From positions 1,302,001 to 1,366,000 of the forward strand of contig NZ_CP168030.1 of NCBI RefSeq assembly GCF_041529975.1: a stretch of DNA of 64,000 nucleotides, in the 5' to 3' direction. Below are positions 27,378-34,514 of this stretch, in pieces. Each line of letters starts with the position of its first letter. Position 1 is the stretch's first letter. The notes below the pieces were generated by a model that worked only from the letters and a program-made list of their open reading frames with translations, had not been told where the DNA came from and searched no databases. Origin of the DNA: Microbacterium maritypicum (GTDB taxonomy: Bacteria; Actinomycetota; Actinomycetes; Actinomycetales; Microbacteriaceae). Both the position numbers and the translations under genes were made by a program.

Positions 27378-27395
27378 ACGCTAGGAACGCGTTCC
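27378..27395 (-). promoter_or_regulatory. -10 box and palindrome of the membrane protein gene
   Basis: On the minus strand TAGCGT (27383-27378) ends 6 nt before the ATG. Immediately upstream is the perfect 12-bp palindrome GGAACGCGTTCC (27384-27395). No good -35 box is seen, which fits activator-dependent transcription, for example by the NarL-type regulator next door. Confidence 0.5.
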
Positions 27396-27462
27396 GCCGC
27401 CGACTTCGACCGCAGGGGTCATCCTCCTCACCCGCAGGAGTGAACCTGCGGGCGCAGAGCGG

Positions 27463-28119
27463 TCAGCGTCCCGGGCGCAGCAGCCCGTTCTCGTATGCCC
27501 AGATGACGACGTGCACCCGGTCGGGAACGCCGAGCTTCGCGAGGACGGCCTTCACATGCGTCTTCACCGTGTTCGCCGAGAGGAACAGCGTCCGAGCGAT
27601 GTCGTCGTTCGAGGCGCCGGTGGCGAGAGCGCGGGCGACCTCCTGCTCGCGAGGGCTGAGGGCGGCGAGCGCCGACGCCGGGTCTGCTCCGGGGGCCCCG
27701 TCGCGAACGAACCCGATCAGTGCCTCGGTGGCGCGTGAGGACATCACCGACTCGCCGGAGGCCACGGCGACGGCGGCATCCGCGAGTTCCGCCGGGCTGG
27801 CGTCTTTGGTGAGGAAGCCGCTCGCCCCCTCGCGGATCGCCGCGTATACGTACTCGTCCAGGTCGAAGGTGGTGAGGATCAGGACCCGGGTGGCGGGCCG
27901 GAGCCGCAGCACCTCCCGGGTGGCGGCGATGCCGTCCATCCCCGGCATCCGGATGTCCATCAGGACCACGTCGACGGCATGAGCGCGCACATGCTCGATC
28001 GCTGCTCCACCCGACGAGGCGGTGGCCACGTCCGACAGGCGCGGGTCGCGCGAGAGCATCAGCGCGATGGCCGTGCGGAACAGCTCCTGGTCGTCGACGA
28101 TCAGAATGCGAAGGGTCAT
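27463..28119 (-). CDS. NarL/FixJ-family response regulator
   Basis: 218 residues. Receiver domain 1-120 with phosphoacceptor Asp55 (VVLMDIRMPG), acidic Asp9/Asp10 and the conserved Lys in FLTKDA. A LuxR-type HTH at about 150-212 includes LSPREQEVARALATGASN and TVKTHV. The ATG overlaps the upstream kinase stop (ATGA), so the pair is co-translated. Probably controls the downstream membrane protein gene. Confidence 0.95.
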   Translation of the reverse strand: MTLRILIVDDQELFRTAIALMLSRDPRLSDVATASSGGAAIEHVRAHAVDVVLMDIRMPGMDGIAATREVLRLRPATRVLILTTFDLDEYVYAAIREGASGFLTKDASPAELADAAVAVASGESVMSSRATEALIGFVRDGAPGADPASALAALSPREQEVARALATGASNDDIARTLFLSANTVKTHVKAVLAKLGVPDRVHVVIWAYENGLLRPGR

Positions 28120-29297
28120 CCGATGCTCCTCTCGGTCGGAAGATCCACCGTCACGATCCATCCCCGCAGATCCCGTCCGTGCGCGGTGAGCGTGCCGCCG
28201 GCGAGCCGCACCCGCTCGGTGATGCCCACCAGGCCCACGCCGCTGCCGAGATCGGTCACGACCGGGCCCGACCCTCCGTCGTCTTCGATCGTTGCCTGCA
28301 CCCCTTCCGGTCGCCAGTCGATCCGCACCTCGATGGCGACCGGAGGCGCATTGTGACGGATCGCGTTCGTGAGCGCCTCGCGCACCGCATGATGCAGTGC
28401 CAGCGCGGCGTCGGCGCGAAGTGGAGCCCTGGTGCCCGACTCGCTCAGCCGCACGTCGGTCGAGGGAGTACGCACGCCCTCGACGAGCTCCTCCAGGGAG
28501 TCGACGGTGGGCAACGGCTGGCGCGGGGCATCGTCGGCGACGACCGAACGCATTCCGCGCAGAGCCTCACGGCCGGTGTCCACGACGATCCCGAGAGCAG
28601 CGTCACTCCGGTCGGGGTCGTCGGCGCGCACCGTGCGGGCGACCTCGGCCTGCGCGATCATCACCGTCATCGAGTGCGCGACGATGTCGTGCAGGTCGCG
28701 GTTGATCCGTCCGCGCTCATCCGCGATCGCCTGCGAGACGCGCGCCGCCATCCGCTCCTCGGCCTGGTCACGCCGCACCCGCAGGACCAGCCCCAGCGCC
28801 CAGGCCGCCGCGATCGCACCGCTGAGTCCGAGGAACGCCCCGAGGCGGAGCTCCGGATCGTCGAGTCGAAGCTCGGTGAAGGCGATGAGGCCGGCGCCGA
28901 AGATGCCGCCCGCCAGCGCCGCGATCCGCACGCTCGAGCGGGTCTGCGCGGCGACTTGGCCGATGACGAGCAGGTAGGCCGCGGCCGAGGGGAGGAAGGC
29001 TCCGGATGCCGCGCGGATACCCGGGACGAGCACGAGTGCGCACATGACGGCGTTCGCGATCACGATCGCGGCGACCGGGTGCCGCACGGCGAGCAGTGTC
29101 GTGAGGTGGAGCACCACGTACAGGGCGATCATGAGCGCGAGGATCCAGGGCTCGGGGCGCGTGGCCGGCTCTGTGAGGATCGCGATGCTCGACGGCAGCA
29201 GGATCACGAGGGCGATGAGCGCCACGATGACGTCGACACGCAGCCAGGCGTGCCGACGGGGACTCGCGACAGAGGCCTCGGACCGCATCGCCCTCAT
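28116..29297 (-). CDS. Sensor histidine kinase (HisKA_3 type)
   Basis: 393 residues. About five to six transmembrane segments in the first 170 residues without a large extracytoplasmic domain, then the dimerisation helix with phospho-His203 (RDLHDIVAHSM, typical HisKA_3 motif) and an HATPase domain (EALTNAIRHN, GSGVGLVGITERV). It is the DesK/LiaS-like group that senses membrane or envelope signals and phosphorylates NarL-type regulators. The start may also be the ATG nine nt further in. Confidence 0.93.
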   Translation of the reverse strand: MRAMRSEASVASPRRHAWLRVDVIVALIALVILLPSSIAILTEPATRPEPWILALMIALYVVLHLTTLLAVRHPVAAIVIANAVMCALVLVPGIRAASGAFLPSAAAYLLVIGQVAAQTRSSVRIAALAGGIFGAGLIAFTELRLDDPELRLGAFLGLSGAIAAAWALGLVLRVRRDQAEERMAARVSQAIADERGRINRDLHDIVAHSMTVMIAQAEVARTVRADDPDRSDAALGIVVDTGREALRGMRSVVADDAPRQPLPTVDSLEELVEGVRTPSTDVRLSESGTRAPLRADAALALHHAVREALTNAIRHNAPPVAIEVRIDWRPEGVQATIEDDGGSGPVVTDLGSGVGLVGITERVRLAGGTLTAHGRDLRGWIVTVDLPTERSIG

Positions 29298-29324
29298 GCT
29301 CTCACGCGGCTTCGCGGCGGCGGA

Positions 29325-30062
29325 TCACCCCTCCGGGTGAGTGGCGAGCGGCGGCGCAGTCGGCGGGACGAGGGCTTCGGCGACGGCCTCCGCGACGATC
29401 GCGCTGGCGCGGGCATCGAGATGGATGCCGTCCGGATGCCGCGTGACGGATCGGCGGGTGACGTCGAAGACATCGATCAGGTCGACCCCCAGCCTGCTCG
29501 CGACGGCGCGCACGATCGGGGCCACCTCGTCGGCGATGATCCGCTTGTGGACCCCGCGGCGATTCGGGAACGCGACGGGTGGAGTCAGCAGGAAGACGGT
29601 CGCGCCGCGCGTGCGGTAGCGCTCGACGAACGCGGCGAGCTGGGTCTCGTAGCGCTCCGCATTCCAGTTGTCGCCGCGGGCATCGTTCGAGCCGAGCATG
29701 ACGAGCACGATGTCCGCCCCCGCGTGCAGAGACGCCGTGGCCTGGGGAGTCGCGTCGTACGGCCAGTCGCCTTCGCGCTGCAGCGTGCACCGATTCACGC
29801 CGTAGTTGAGCACCTGGTATCCGTCGCCGAGGAGCTGTTCGAGGCGGCCCGGGTAGGACCGGCGGCCCCGGCCTCGGAACAGCATCCCTGCACCATAGGT
29901 GTTGCTGTCACCGACGGCGGCGAGCCGGATCCGGTCTTCCCGGGGGCGGGGCAGCGGCGGGTACATGACGCGTCTGTAGACGACGCCGACGACGGCCGCG
30001 AAGGCAGCGACCGCCGCCGCGATGGCGACGAGGGGTTTCCCGGTCAGGCGCGTGCCGGTCAT
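29325..30062 (-). CDS. SGNH/GDSL hydrolase, membrane-anchored or secreted
   Basis: 245 residues. One N-terminal hydrophobic segment (about 10-29) then an SGNH fold: block I AAVGDSNTYG (Ser53), block III MLGSNDARGDN, and C-terminal Asp-x-x-His in HPDGIHLD. It would cleave an ester, such as acetyl groups on polysaccharide or lipid. It is divergent from a glycosyltransferase gene, so a cell-envelope substrate is possible. Confidence 0.88.
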   Translation of the reverse strand: MTGTRLTGKPLVAIAAAVAAFAAVVGVVYRRVMYPPLPRPREDRIRLAAVGDSNTYGAGMLFRGRGRRSYPGRLEQLLGDGYQVLNYGVNRCTLQREGDWPYDATPQATASLHAGADIVLVMLGSNDARGDNWNAERYETQLAAFVERYRTRGATVFLLTPPVAFPNRRGVHKRIIADEVAPIVRAVASRLGVDLIDVFDVTRRSVTRHPDGIHLDARASAIVAEAVAEALVPPTAPPLATHPEG

Positions 30063-30177
30063 CGAAGCGATCTGCCGATCTCGTCACGGATCATCCATCC
30101 ATCCTCTCTCAATCGCCGTCTGACGGGGCTGCACGCGGGAGACTGTCTCCGAGGCCTGCACGCACGAGAGGAGAACG

Positions 30178-30939
30178 ATGACGACCGTCTTCCCCCGTTC
30201 CGTCTCGGTGGTCATCCCGGTGCGGAACGACGCCGTCCTTCTCGAGCAGTGTCTGCGCGCTCTCGAGCGGCAGACCCGCAGAGCCGACGAGGTCGTCGTC
30301 GTCGACAACGGCAGCACGGATGACACGGTGGCGGTCGCCGAGCGATTCGGCGCACGCGTCGTGACCGAGCCCGTGCGGGGGATTCCCCGGGCGTCCGCGG
30401 CGGGGTACGACGCGGCGACGGGCGACATCATCGCGCGGCTGGATGCCGACTCGCGCCCGAGGCCCGACTGGATCGAGCGGATCGAGCGGATCTTCCGCAG
30501 CCGCGACGGCCTCGACTTCCTCACCGGCGACCCGAGCTTCTACGGCTCCACGCCGCTGGTGCACTGGATGGGGGAGCACCTCTACATCGGCGGCATGTAC
30601 ACGGTGCTCACGCCGCTGCTCGGCCATGCCCCGCTGTTCGGCTCCAACATGGCGATGCGCGCCGAGACCTGGCGGTCGCTGAGCGGCGAGGTGCACCGGG
30701 AGCCGCAGAACATCCACGACGACTTCGACCTGTCCTTCCATGTGCGTCCGGAGATGACGGTGCTGCGGGACCGGAGTCTCGTCGTCGAGGTGTCGGCGCG
30801 CCCGTTCCGGGATTGGGCGTCGCTTCGACGTCGGCTGAGCTACGTGCTCCCCACGGTCCGGCTGCATCTGCCGCGGGAGCCGCTGCGCGTGCGGCGACGG
30901 GCGCGGCGTGAGGCTGATGCGGAGGCCCTCCGCGGCTGA
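30178..30939 (+). CDS. Family 2 glycosyltransferase
   Basis: 253 residues, GT-A fold. N-terminal SVVIPVRNDAVLLEQCLRAL, nucleotide-sugar site VVVDNGSTDDTV and the DxD-like ARLDADSRPRPDW motif. FGSNMAMRAE and DDFDLSF supply the acceptor and catalytic regions. No transmembrane segment long enough for export is seen. AGAGGAG precedes the ATG. Acceptor unknown. Its stop codon is one nt from the convergent hydrolase stop, inside the palindrome CGGCTGA-G-TCAGCCG. Confidence 0.9.
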   Translation: MTTVFPRSVSVVIPVRNDAVLLEQCLRALERQTRRADEVVVVDNGSTDDTVAVAERFGARVVTEPVRGIPRASAAGYDAATGDIIARLDADSRPRPDWIERIERIFRSRDGLDFLTGDPSFYGSTPLVHWMGEHLYIGGMYTVLTPLLGHAPLFGSNMAMRAETWRSLSGEVHREPQNIHDDFDLSFHVRPEMTVLRDRSLVVEVSARPFRDWASLRRRLSYVLPTVRLHLPREPLRVRRRARREADAEALRG

Positions 30940-30940
30940 G

Positions 30941-31882
30941 TCAGCCGTCGGCGCGCGCGTAGAGATCGAGCAGGTCGGCGGTGAGCTGATGCGGAGTGGT
31001 CTCGCTCGGGCTGTGCCCGGTCGCGTAAGCGCGGAAGTCGGCGCCGATGTCGTGGGCATAGCGTTCGTGGGCGGCCAGCGGCCACAGGTCGTGCGAGCCG
31101 GCGACGACCAGCTTGGGGATCGGCAGCGCCCGCACGCGGCCGCGCACATCCGGGGCGGCCATCATGAGCCCGACGATCTCGTCGACGCTGCGCCTGCTCG
31201 TGAGCGCGAACCGTGAGCGGACGAACTCGAGCCTCCGGGGCGGGACCCGGTTCTTGTTCGTCACGATCCCCCAGATCATGAGACCGGCACCGCGACGTGG
31301 GCTCGCGATCGGCGCGATCGGGCCCAGCCACTTCATGGTCGCGAACACGTTGCCCACGCCGGGGGGAGTGGTCAGGAGCGCCAGGGACAGCACGAGGTCG
31401 GGGCGACGGGCGGCGACCAGCTGCGCGACCGTGCCCGCGAAGGAGTACCCCAGCAGATGAGCGGGGCTGTCGGCTTCGAGGAAGGCGATGAGGTCGCCGA
31501 TGAACAGCTCGTACGTGTAGCTCGTGTGCGCGCCGGCGGCGTGGGACTCGTACTGCCCGGCGAGATCGAACGACTGCACGAAGAAGCCAGCCTCCGCCAG
31601 GAGCGGCAGCATCAGGGCGAAGTCCTCCTTGGAGCCGGTCGCCCCGGGGACCAGGACCACGCGCGGATGCGCGGGATCGCCCAGCGACACCACGGCCAGC
31701 TCGCCGCTCGGCGCTGAGAACCGCGAGGCCGTCGACCCGGGCGGCAGCACCGTCCAGTCGACGTCGCCGATCGCCGCGTCGAGGTCTGCCGGGGCGATGT
31801 GCGCCCGCTCACTCCGCGATTCCGTCGACACGCTGACACGGTACCGCTCGGGGTGCCCGCCGAGAAGGAAGAGCGCCGTCAC
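30941..31882 (-). CDS. Alpha/beta hydrolase
   Basis: 313 residues from the GTG at 31882. Alpha/beta-hydrolase core with oxyanion region VVLVPGATGSKEDFALMLPL, nucleophile elbow LLGYSFAGT (Ser) and VVAGSHDLW carrying the acid residue, with a late His in ATGHSPSETTP. Substrate unknown. Cytoplasmic, no signal peptide. The start codon lies inside one arm of an inverted repeat shared with the divergent lipoprotein gene. Confidence 0.85.
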   Translation of the reverse strand: MTALFLLGGHPERYRVSVSTESRSERAHIAPADLDAAIGDVDWTVLPPGSTASRFSAPSGELAVVSLGDPAHPRVVLVPGATGSKEDFALMLPLLAEAGFFVQSFDLAGQYESHAAGAHTSYTYELFIGDLIAFLEADSPAHLLGYSFAGTVAQLVAARRPDLVLSLALLTTPPGVGNVFATMKWLGPIAPIASPRRGAGLMIWGIVTNKNRVPPRRLEFVRSRFALTSRRSVDEIVGLMMAAPDVRGRVRALPIPKLVVAGSHDLWPLAAHERYAHDIGADFRAYATGHSPSETTPHQLTADLLDLYARADG

Positions 31883-31911
31883 TGTCGGATCTCCCTGCAC
31901 TGCCGACAGTG
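31880..31911. promoter_or_regulatory. Inverted repeat between divergent hydrolase and lipoprotein genes
   Basis: CACTGTCGG (31880-31888) and CCGACAGTG (31903-31911) are perfect inverted 9-mers 14 bp apart. The first arm overlaps the GTG start of the hydrolase. It may be an operator or an mRNA hairpin over the start; no regulator is adjacent. Confidence 0.4.
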
Positions 31912-31977
31912 GGCAGAGAGTCCCTCGGGGCCGCCGGGCGACTCTGCGCCCGGTCATGCGCACAAGGAAGGCGGCCC

Positions 31978-32766
31978 ATGAAGCCGAAGAAGTTTGTCCC
32001 TGTCCTCACGATCACCGCGATCGCGGCGGTCGCTCTCGCCGGATGCTCCGGGGAATCGGCGGGCCCGCAGCAGGGCGTGTTCGAGTTCGAGTCGGCCTAC
32101 GGCGATTCGACCACGGGTGAGCTGCTCATCCGCGTTCCGGAGGCTCTCATCGAGGCCGCGGGCAGCGATGCCGACGCACTGCTCGTGCGTGAGGTGCGGG
32201 CCACGCCCCGCGAGCTCGACGGCGCGCAGTACTGTGCCGTCGACCTCGCCATGACCTACGCGGGCGATGCGCCCGACGTGCTCACGGAGCCGTCGATGAC
32301 CCGGGCCGAGCGGGAGGCGCAGGCAGAGGACGAGTTCGAGCGTCGGCTGACCGGCGACTTCGGCGTGAGCACCGAGGAGGAGGCGCTCGCGAACGGCGCG
32401 GATCCCGCGCACATCGAAGAGCTGAAGGAGGTCGCCGGCATCGGCGCACCCTTCACGCCGACGCCGGCGTGGGCTCCGCTGATGGCCGCCGTGCCGGTCG
32501 CCGATCTCGACGACGCCGATGCCGCACCCGGGCTCTACCACTCCGACGACTACGCGACCCTGACGCTGGTGCAGGACTGTGCGGCATCCGCATCGGATTA
32601 CGACAACAGCACCGAGTTCTGGCTCCCTGCGATCGCCGATGACGGCGGCATCACCCGGTTCGCCGGTATGAACCTCGCCGTGATGACGTCGGGCACGATG
32701 TTCGTCCACGAGGCGGAGATCTCCGGCTACGTCCGCGACTCAGAGGGCAACTGGATCGCCAGCTGA
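31978..32766 (+). CDS. Lipoprotein of unknown function
   Basis: 262 residues. Lipoprotein signal with Cys23 (LAGCSG) after MKPKKFVPVL. The mature part is acidic and globular with two widely spaced Cys residues (QYCAVDL, QDCAASA). No family recognised. AAGGAAGG precedes the ATG. A strong hairpin follows the stop. Confidence 0.78.
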   Translation: MKPKKFVPVLTITAIAAVALAGCSGESAGPQQGVFEFESAYGDSTTGELLIRVPEALIEAAGSDADALLVREVRATPRELDGAQYCAVDLAMTYAGDAPDVLTEPSMTRAEREAQAEDEFERRLTGDFGVSTEEEALANGADPAHIEELKEVAGIGAPFTPTPAWAPLMAAVPVADLDDADAAPGLYHSDDYATLTLVQDCAASASDYDNSTEFWLPAIADDGGITRFAGMNLAVMTSGTMFVHEAEISGYVRDSEGNWIAS

Positions 32767-32786
32767 CGGCGGTTCCGCTCCATGTG

Positions 32787-32827
32787 TCGGGGGTTCCTCT
32801 CATCGTTCCGGTGAGAGGAACCCCCGA
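32787..32827. terminator. Bidirectional terminator overlapping the 3' end of the TetR gene
   Basis: Perfect 15-bp stem TCGGGGGTTCCTCTC / GAGAGGAACCCCCGA with an 11-nt loop, between convergent genes. One arm and the loop lie inside the last TetR codons, so the C-terminus of TetR is constrained by the terminator. Confidence 0.85.
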
Positions 32828-33420
32828 TCCTGCTCCAGCGTCGTGCGAGCCAGCCCGCGAGCCACCTCGAACGGCGTGCCGAACGTCTCCATGCCGACCG
32901 TGACGATGGCGCCCTCGTAGAGCAGCATCAGGGCCTTCGACATCAGGTCGGGGTCCGCGGCGCCGGCCTCCCGGCAGAGCTCGGCGAAGAGGTCGAGCAG
33001 CCAGGCCTTCTGACGCGCTACCTCGGGGAAGACGGGATGCCCGTCGTGGCCGTCGCCGATCTCGGCGCGGGCGTTGATCGCGCTGCACCCCTTGGGGCTG
33101 TTCTCGTCCGACCAGGTGATCGCCGCGTCGAACACGGCGAGCACGCGCTCGATGCCGGGCTCCGGTACGCGGGACAGGTGCTCGGCGACGTGTGTCCGCC
33201 ACCGTGCATCCCGGTGCTGCAGGTACGAGACGACCAGTGCCTCCTTGGAGCCGAAGCGGTCGTAGAGGGTCTTCTTGGTGACGCCAGCGGCCTCGGCGAT
33301 CGTGTCGACTCCCACCGCGTGGATGCCGCGCTCGTAGAAGAGCAGTGATGCGGCGTCGAGCACGCGGGACGCGCCAGGGGTGAGCGGGGCGAGGTCGGGA
33401 ACGGGGACGGGGACGGCCAT
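32800..33420 (-). CDS. TetR-family regulator of the adjacent exporter
   Basis: 206 residues. TetR N-terminal HTH (about 17-60: RVLDAASLLFYERGIHAVGVDTI to KKTLYDRFGSKEALV) and a helical ligand domain. Divergent from a DMT transporter gene with a shared palindromic operator. The ATG at 33420 is 7 nt after a TATAGT box on the minus strand (in the palindrome), so a leaderless mRNA is likely; the reading frame also continues upstream but that part has no support. Confidence 0.9.
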   Translation of the reverse strand: MAVPVPVPDLAPLTPGASRVLDAASLLFYERGIHAVGVDTIAEAAGVTKKTLYDRFGSKEALVVSYLQHRDARWRTHVAEHLSRVPEPGIERVLAVFDAAITWSDENSPKGCSAINARAEIGDGHDGHPVFPEVARQKAWLLDLFAELCREAGAADPDLMSKALMLLYEGAIVTVGMETFGTPFEVARGLARTTLEQDRGFLSPER

Positions 33421-33426
33421 GTCCCC

Positions 33427-33448
33427 GACTATACCAACCTGTATAGTC
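33427..33448. promoter_or_regulatory. Palindromic TetR operator with divergent -10 boxes
   Basis: GACTATAC-CAACCT-GTATAGTC is a 22-bp palindrome. TATAGT occurs at 33442-33447 (plus) and 33433-33428 (minus), each 7 nt before the ATG at 33455 or 33420. One bound TetR dimer would block both leaderless promoters. Confidence 0.78.
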
Positions 33449-33454
33449 GGGGGA

Positions 33455-34432
33455 ATGGGTATACAGGTCGGTATAGTTCGTGTCGGCGTGACGATCGCGG
33501 CATCCGTGGCGTTCGTCGTCACCTGGAGCTCCGGATTCCTCGTGCCGGCGATCGCCGCCGTCGAGGTGCCGCCGCTGACGCTGCTCGTCTGGCGCTTCGT
33601 TCCTCTCGCTGTGATCCTGCTCGCCGTGGTCGGCTTCACCGGCGCGGGGCGGGACGTCACCCGCGCTGATGTGGGACGGCAGGCGCTCATCGGTCTCTTC
33701 GCCCAGTTCGGATACTGCACCGCGGTGTACGCGGCCGTCGCCTCGGGCGTCGCCACCGGCACCACGGCGCTGATCGACGCCGTGCAGCCGCTCATCATCG
33801 CCGTCCTCGTGGGTCCGCTGCTCGGACTGCGTGTGCGCGGGGCGCAGTGGGCCGGGCTTCTGATCGGCGCGGCGGGCGTGCTCCTGGTGGTGCGCTCGCA
33901 GCTCGACGACTCGACCGCGCACCCCGCCGCCTACGTCTGGCCTGCCCTCGCCATGGCCAGCCTCATCGTCGGCACCTTCCTCCAGCGCCGTTCGGAACCG
34001 CGTACGGGCACGCTTGTCACGCTCACCATCCACGTGAGCGTGACCGCACTGGCTCTCGTGCCGGTCGCCGCAGTCTTCGGTGCCCTCGCGCCGCCGGCAT
34101 CCGCATCGTTCTGGATCGCCGCCGGGTTCGCCGCTGTCTTCCCGACGCTCGCCGCGTACGGGCTCTACTGGTGGCTGCTGCGCCGGGTCGGCATCACCGC
34201 TCTGAACGCGCTGCTCTTCCTGATCGCGCCGACGACCGCGCTGGCCGGAGCGCTGCTGCTGGGTGAACCGCTCACCCTCGTCACCCTCGGCGGATTCGCC
34301 CTCTGTGCCGCCGGTGTGGCCGCGGTGCTCGTGAGCGAGACGCGCGCCGTGCATAACTCCTCAGAATCGTCGGGAGATTCGCGATCCGGGGCTCTGGGCT
34401 CGGTTTCGCGCGCGTTCATTGAGGAGTTGTGA
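33455..34432 (+). CDS. DMT-family (EamA) exporter
   Basis: 325 residues with ten hydrophobic segments in two repeated EamA halves (VTWSSGFLVPAIA at about 20-32 and a second half after residue 180). Drug/metabolite exporter; substrate unknown. The ATG at 33455 fits a leaderless promoter; a GTG at 33488 is the alternative start. Expression should rise when the TetR ligand is bound, so the ligand may be the export substrate. The last ~30 residues are polar and Ser-rich. Confidence 0.85.
   Translation: MGIQVGIVRVGVTIAASVAFVVTWSSGFLVPAIAAVEVPPLTLLVWRFVPLAVILLAVVGFTGAGRDVTRADVGRQALIGLFAQFGYCTAVYAAVASGVATGTTALIDAVQPLIIAVLVGPLLGLRVRGAQWAGLLIGAAGVLLVVRSQLDDSTAHPAAYVWPALAMASLIVGTFLQRRSEPRTGTLVTLTIHVSVTALALVPVAAVFGALAPPASASFWIAAGFAAVFPTLAAYGLYWWLLRRVGITALNALLFLIAPTTALAGALLLGEPLTLVTLGGFALCAAGVAAVLVSETRAVHNSSESSGDSRSGALGSVSRAFIEEL
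33459..33476. promoter_or_regulatory. Second TetR operator
   Basis: Core TATACAGGTCGGTATA (33460-33475) is, apart from one base, the reverse complement of the operator centred at 33437. It overlaps the first codons of the DMT gene and may enhance repression. Confidence 0.65.
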
Positions 34433-34440
34433 ACACCCTC

Positions 34441-34468
34441 CCGATAGTTGCGCTTTCGCAACTATCGG
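34441..34468. promoter_or_regulatory. 28-bp MarR-type palindrome before the MFS gene
   Basis: Perfect arms CCGATAGTTGCG and CGCAACTATCGG around CTTT. TTGCGC (34448-34453) and TATGGT (34471-34476), 17 bp apart, form the promoter, so the palindrome covers the -35 region. The TAGTTGC/GCAACTA core is typical of MarR sites. The MarR gene at 36232 is the obvious binder. Confidence 0.82.
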
Positions 34469-34514
34469 AGTATGGTTGACCTCGATCAACTTTCTACGCA
34501 GGAGCGTTACCCCC

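Noticed and set aside
30933..30947. CGGCTGA-G-TCAGCCG over the convergent stop codons
   Set aside because: Loop too short for a stable terminator; likely a by-product of two adjacent stop codons.
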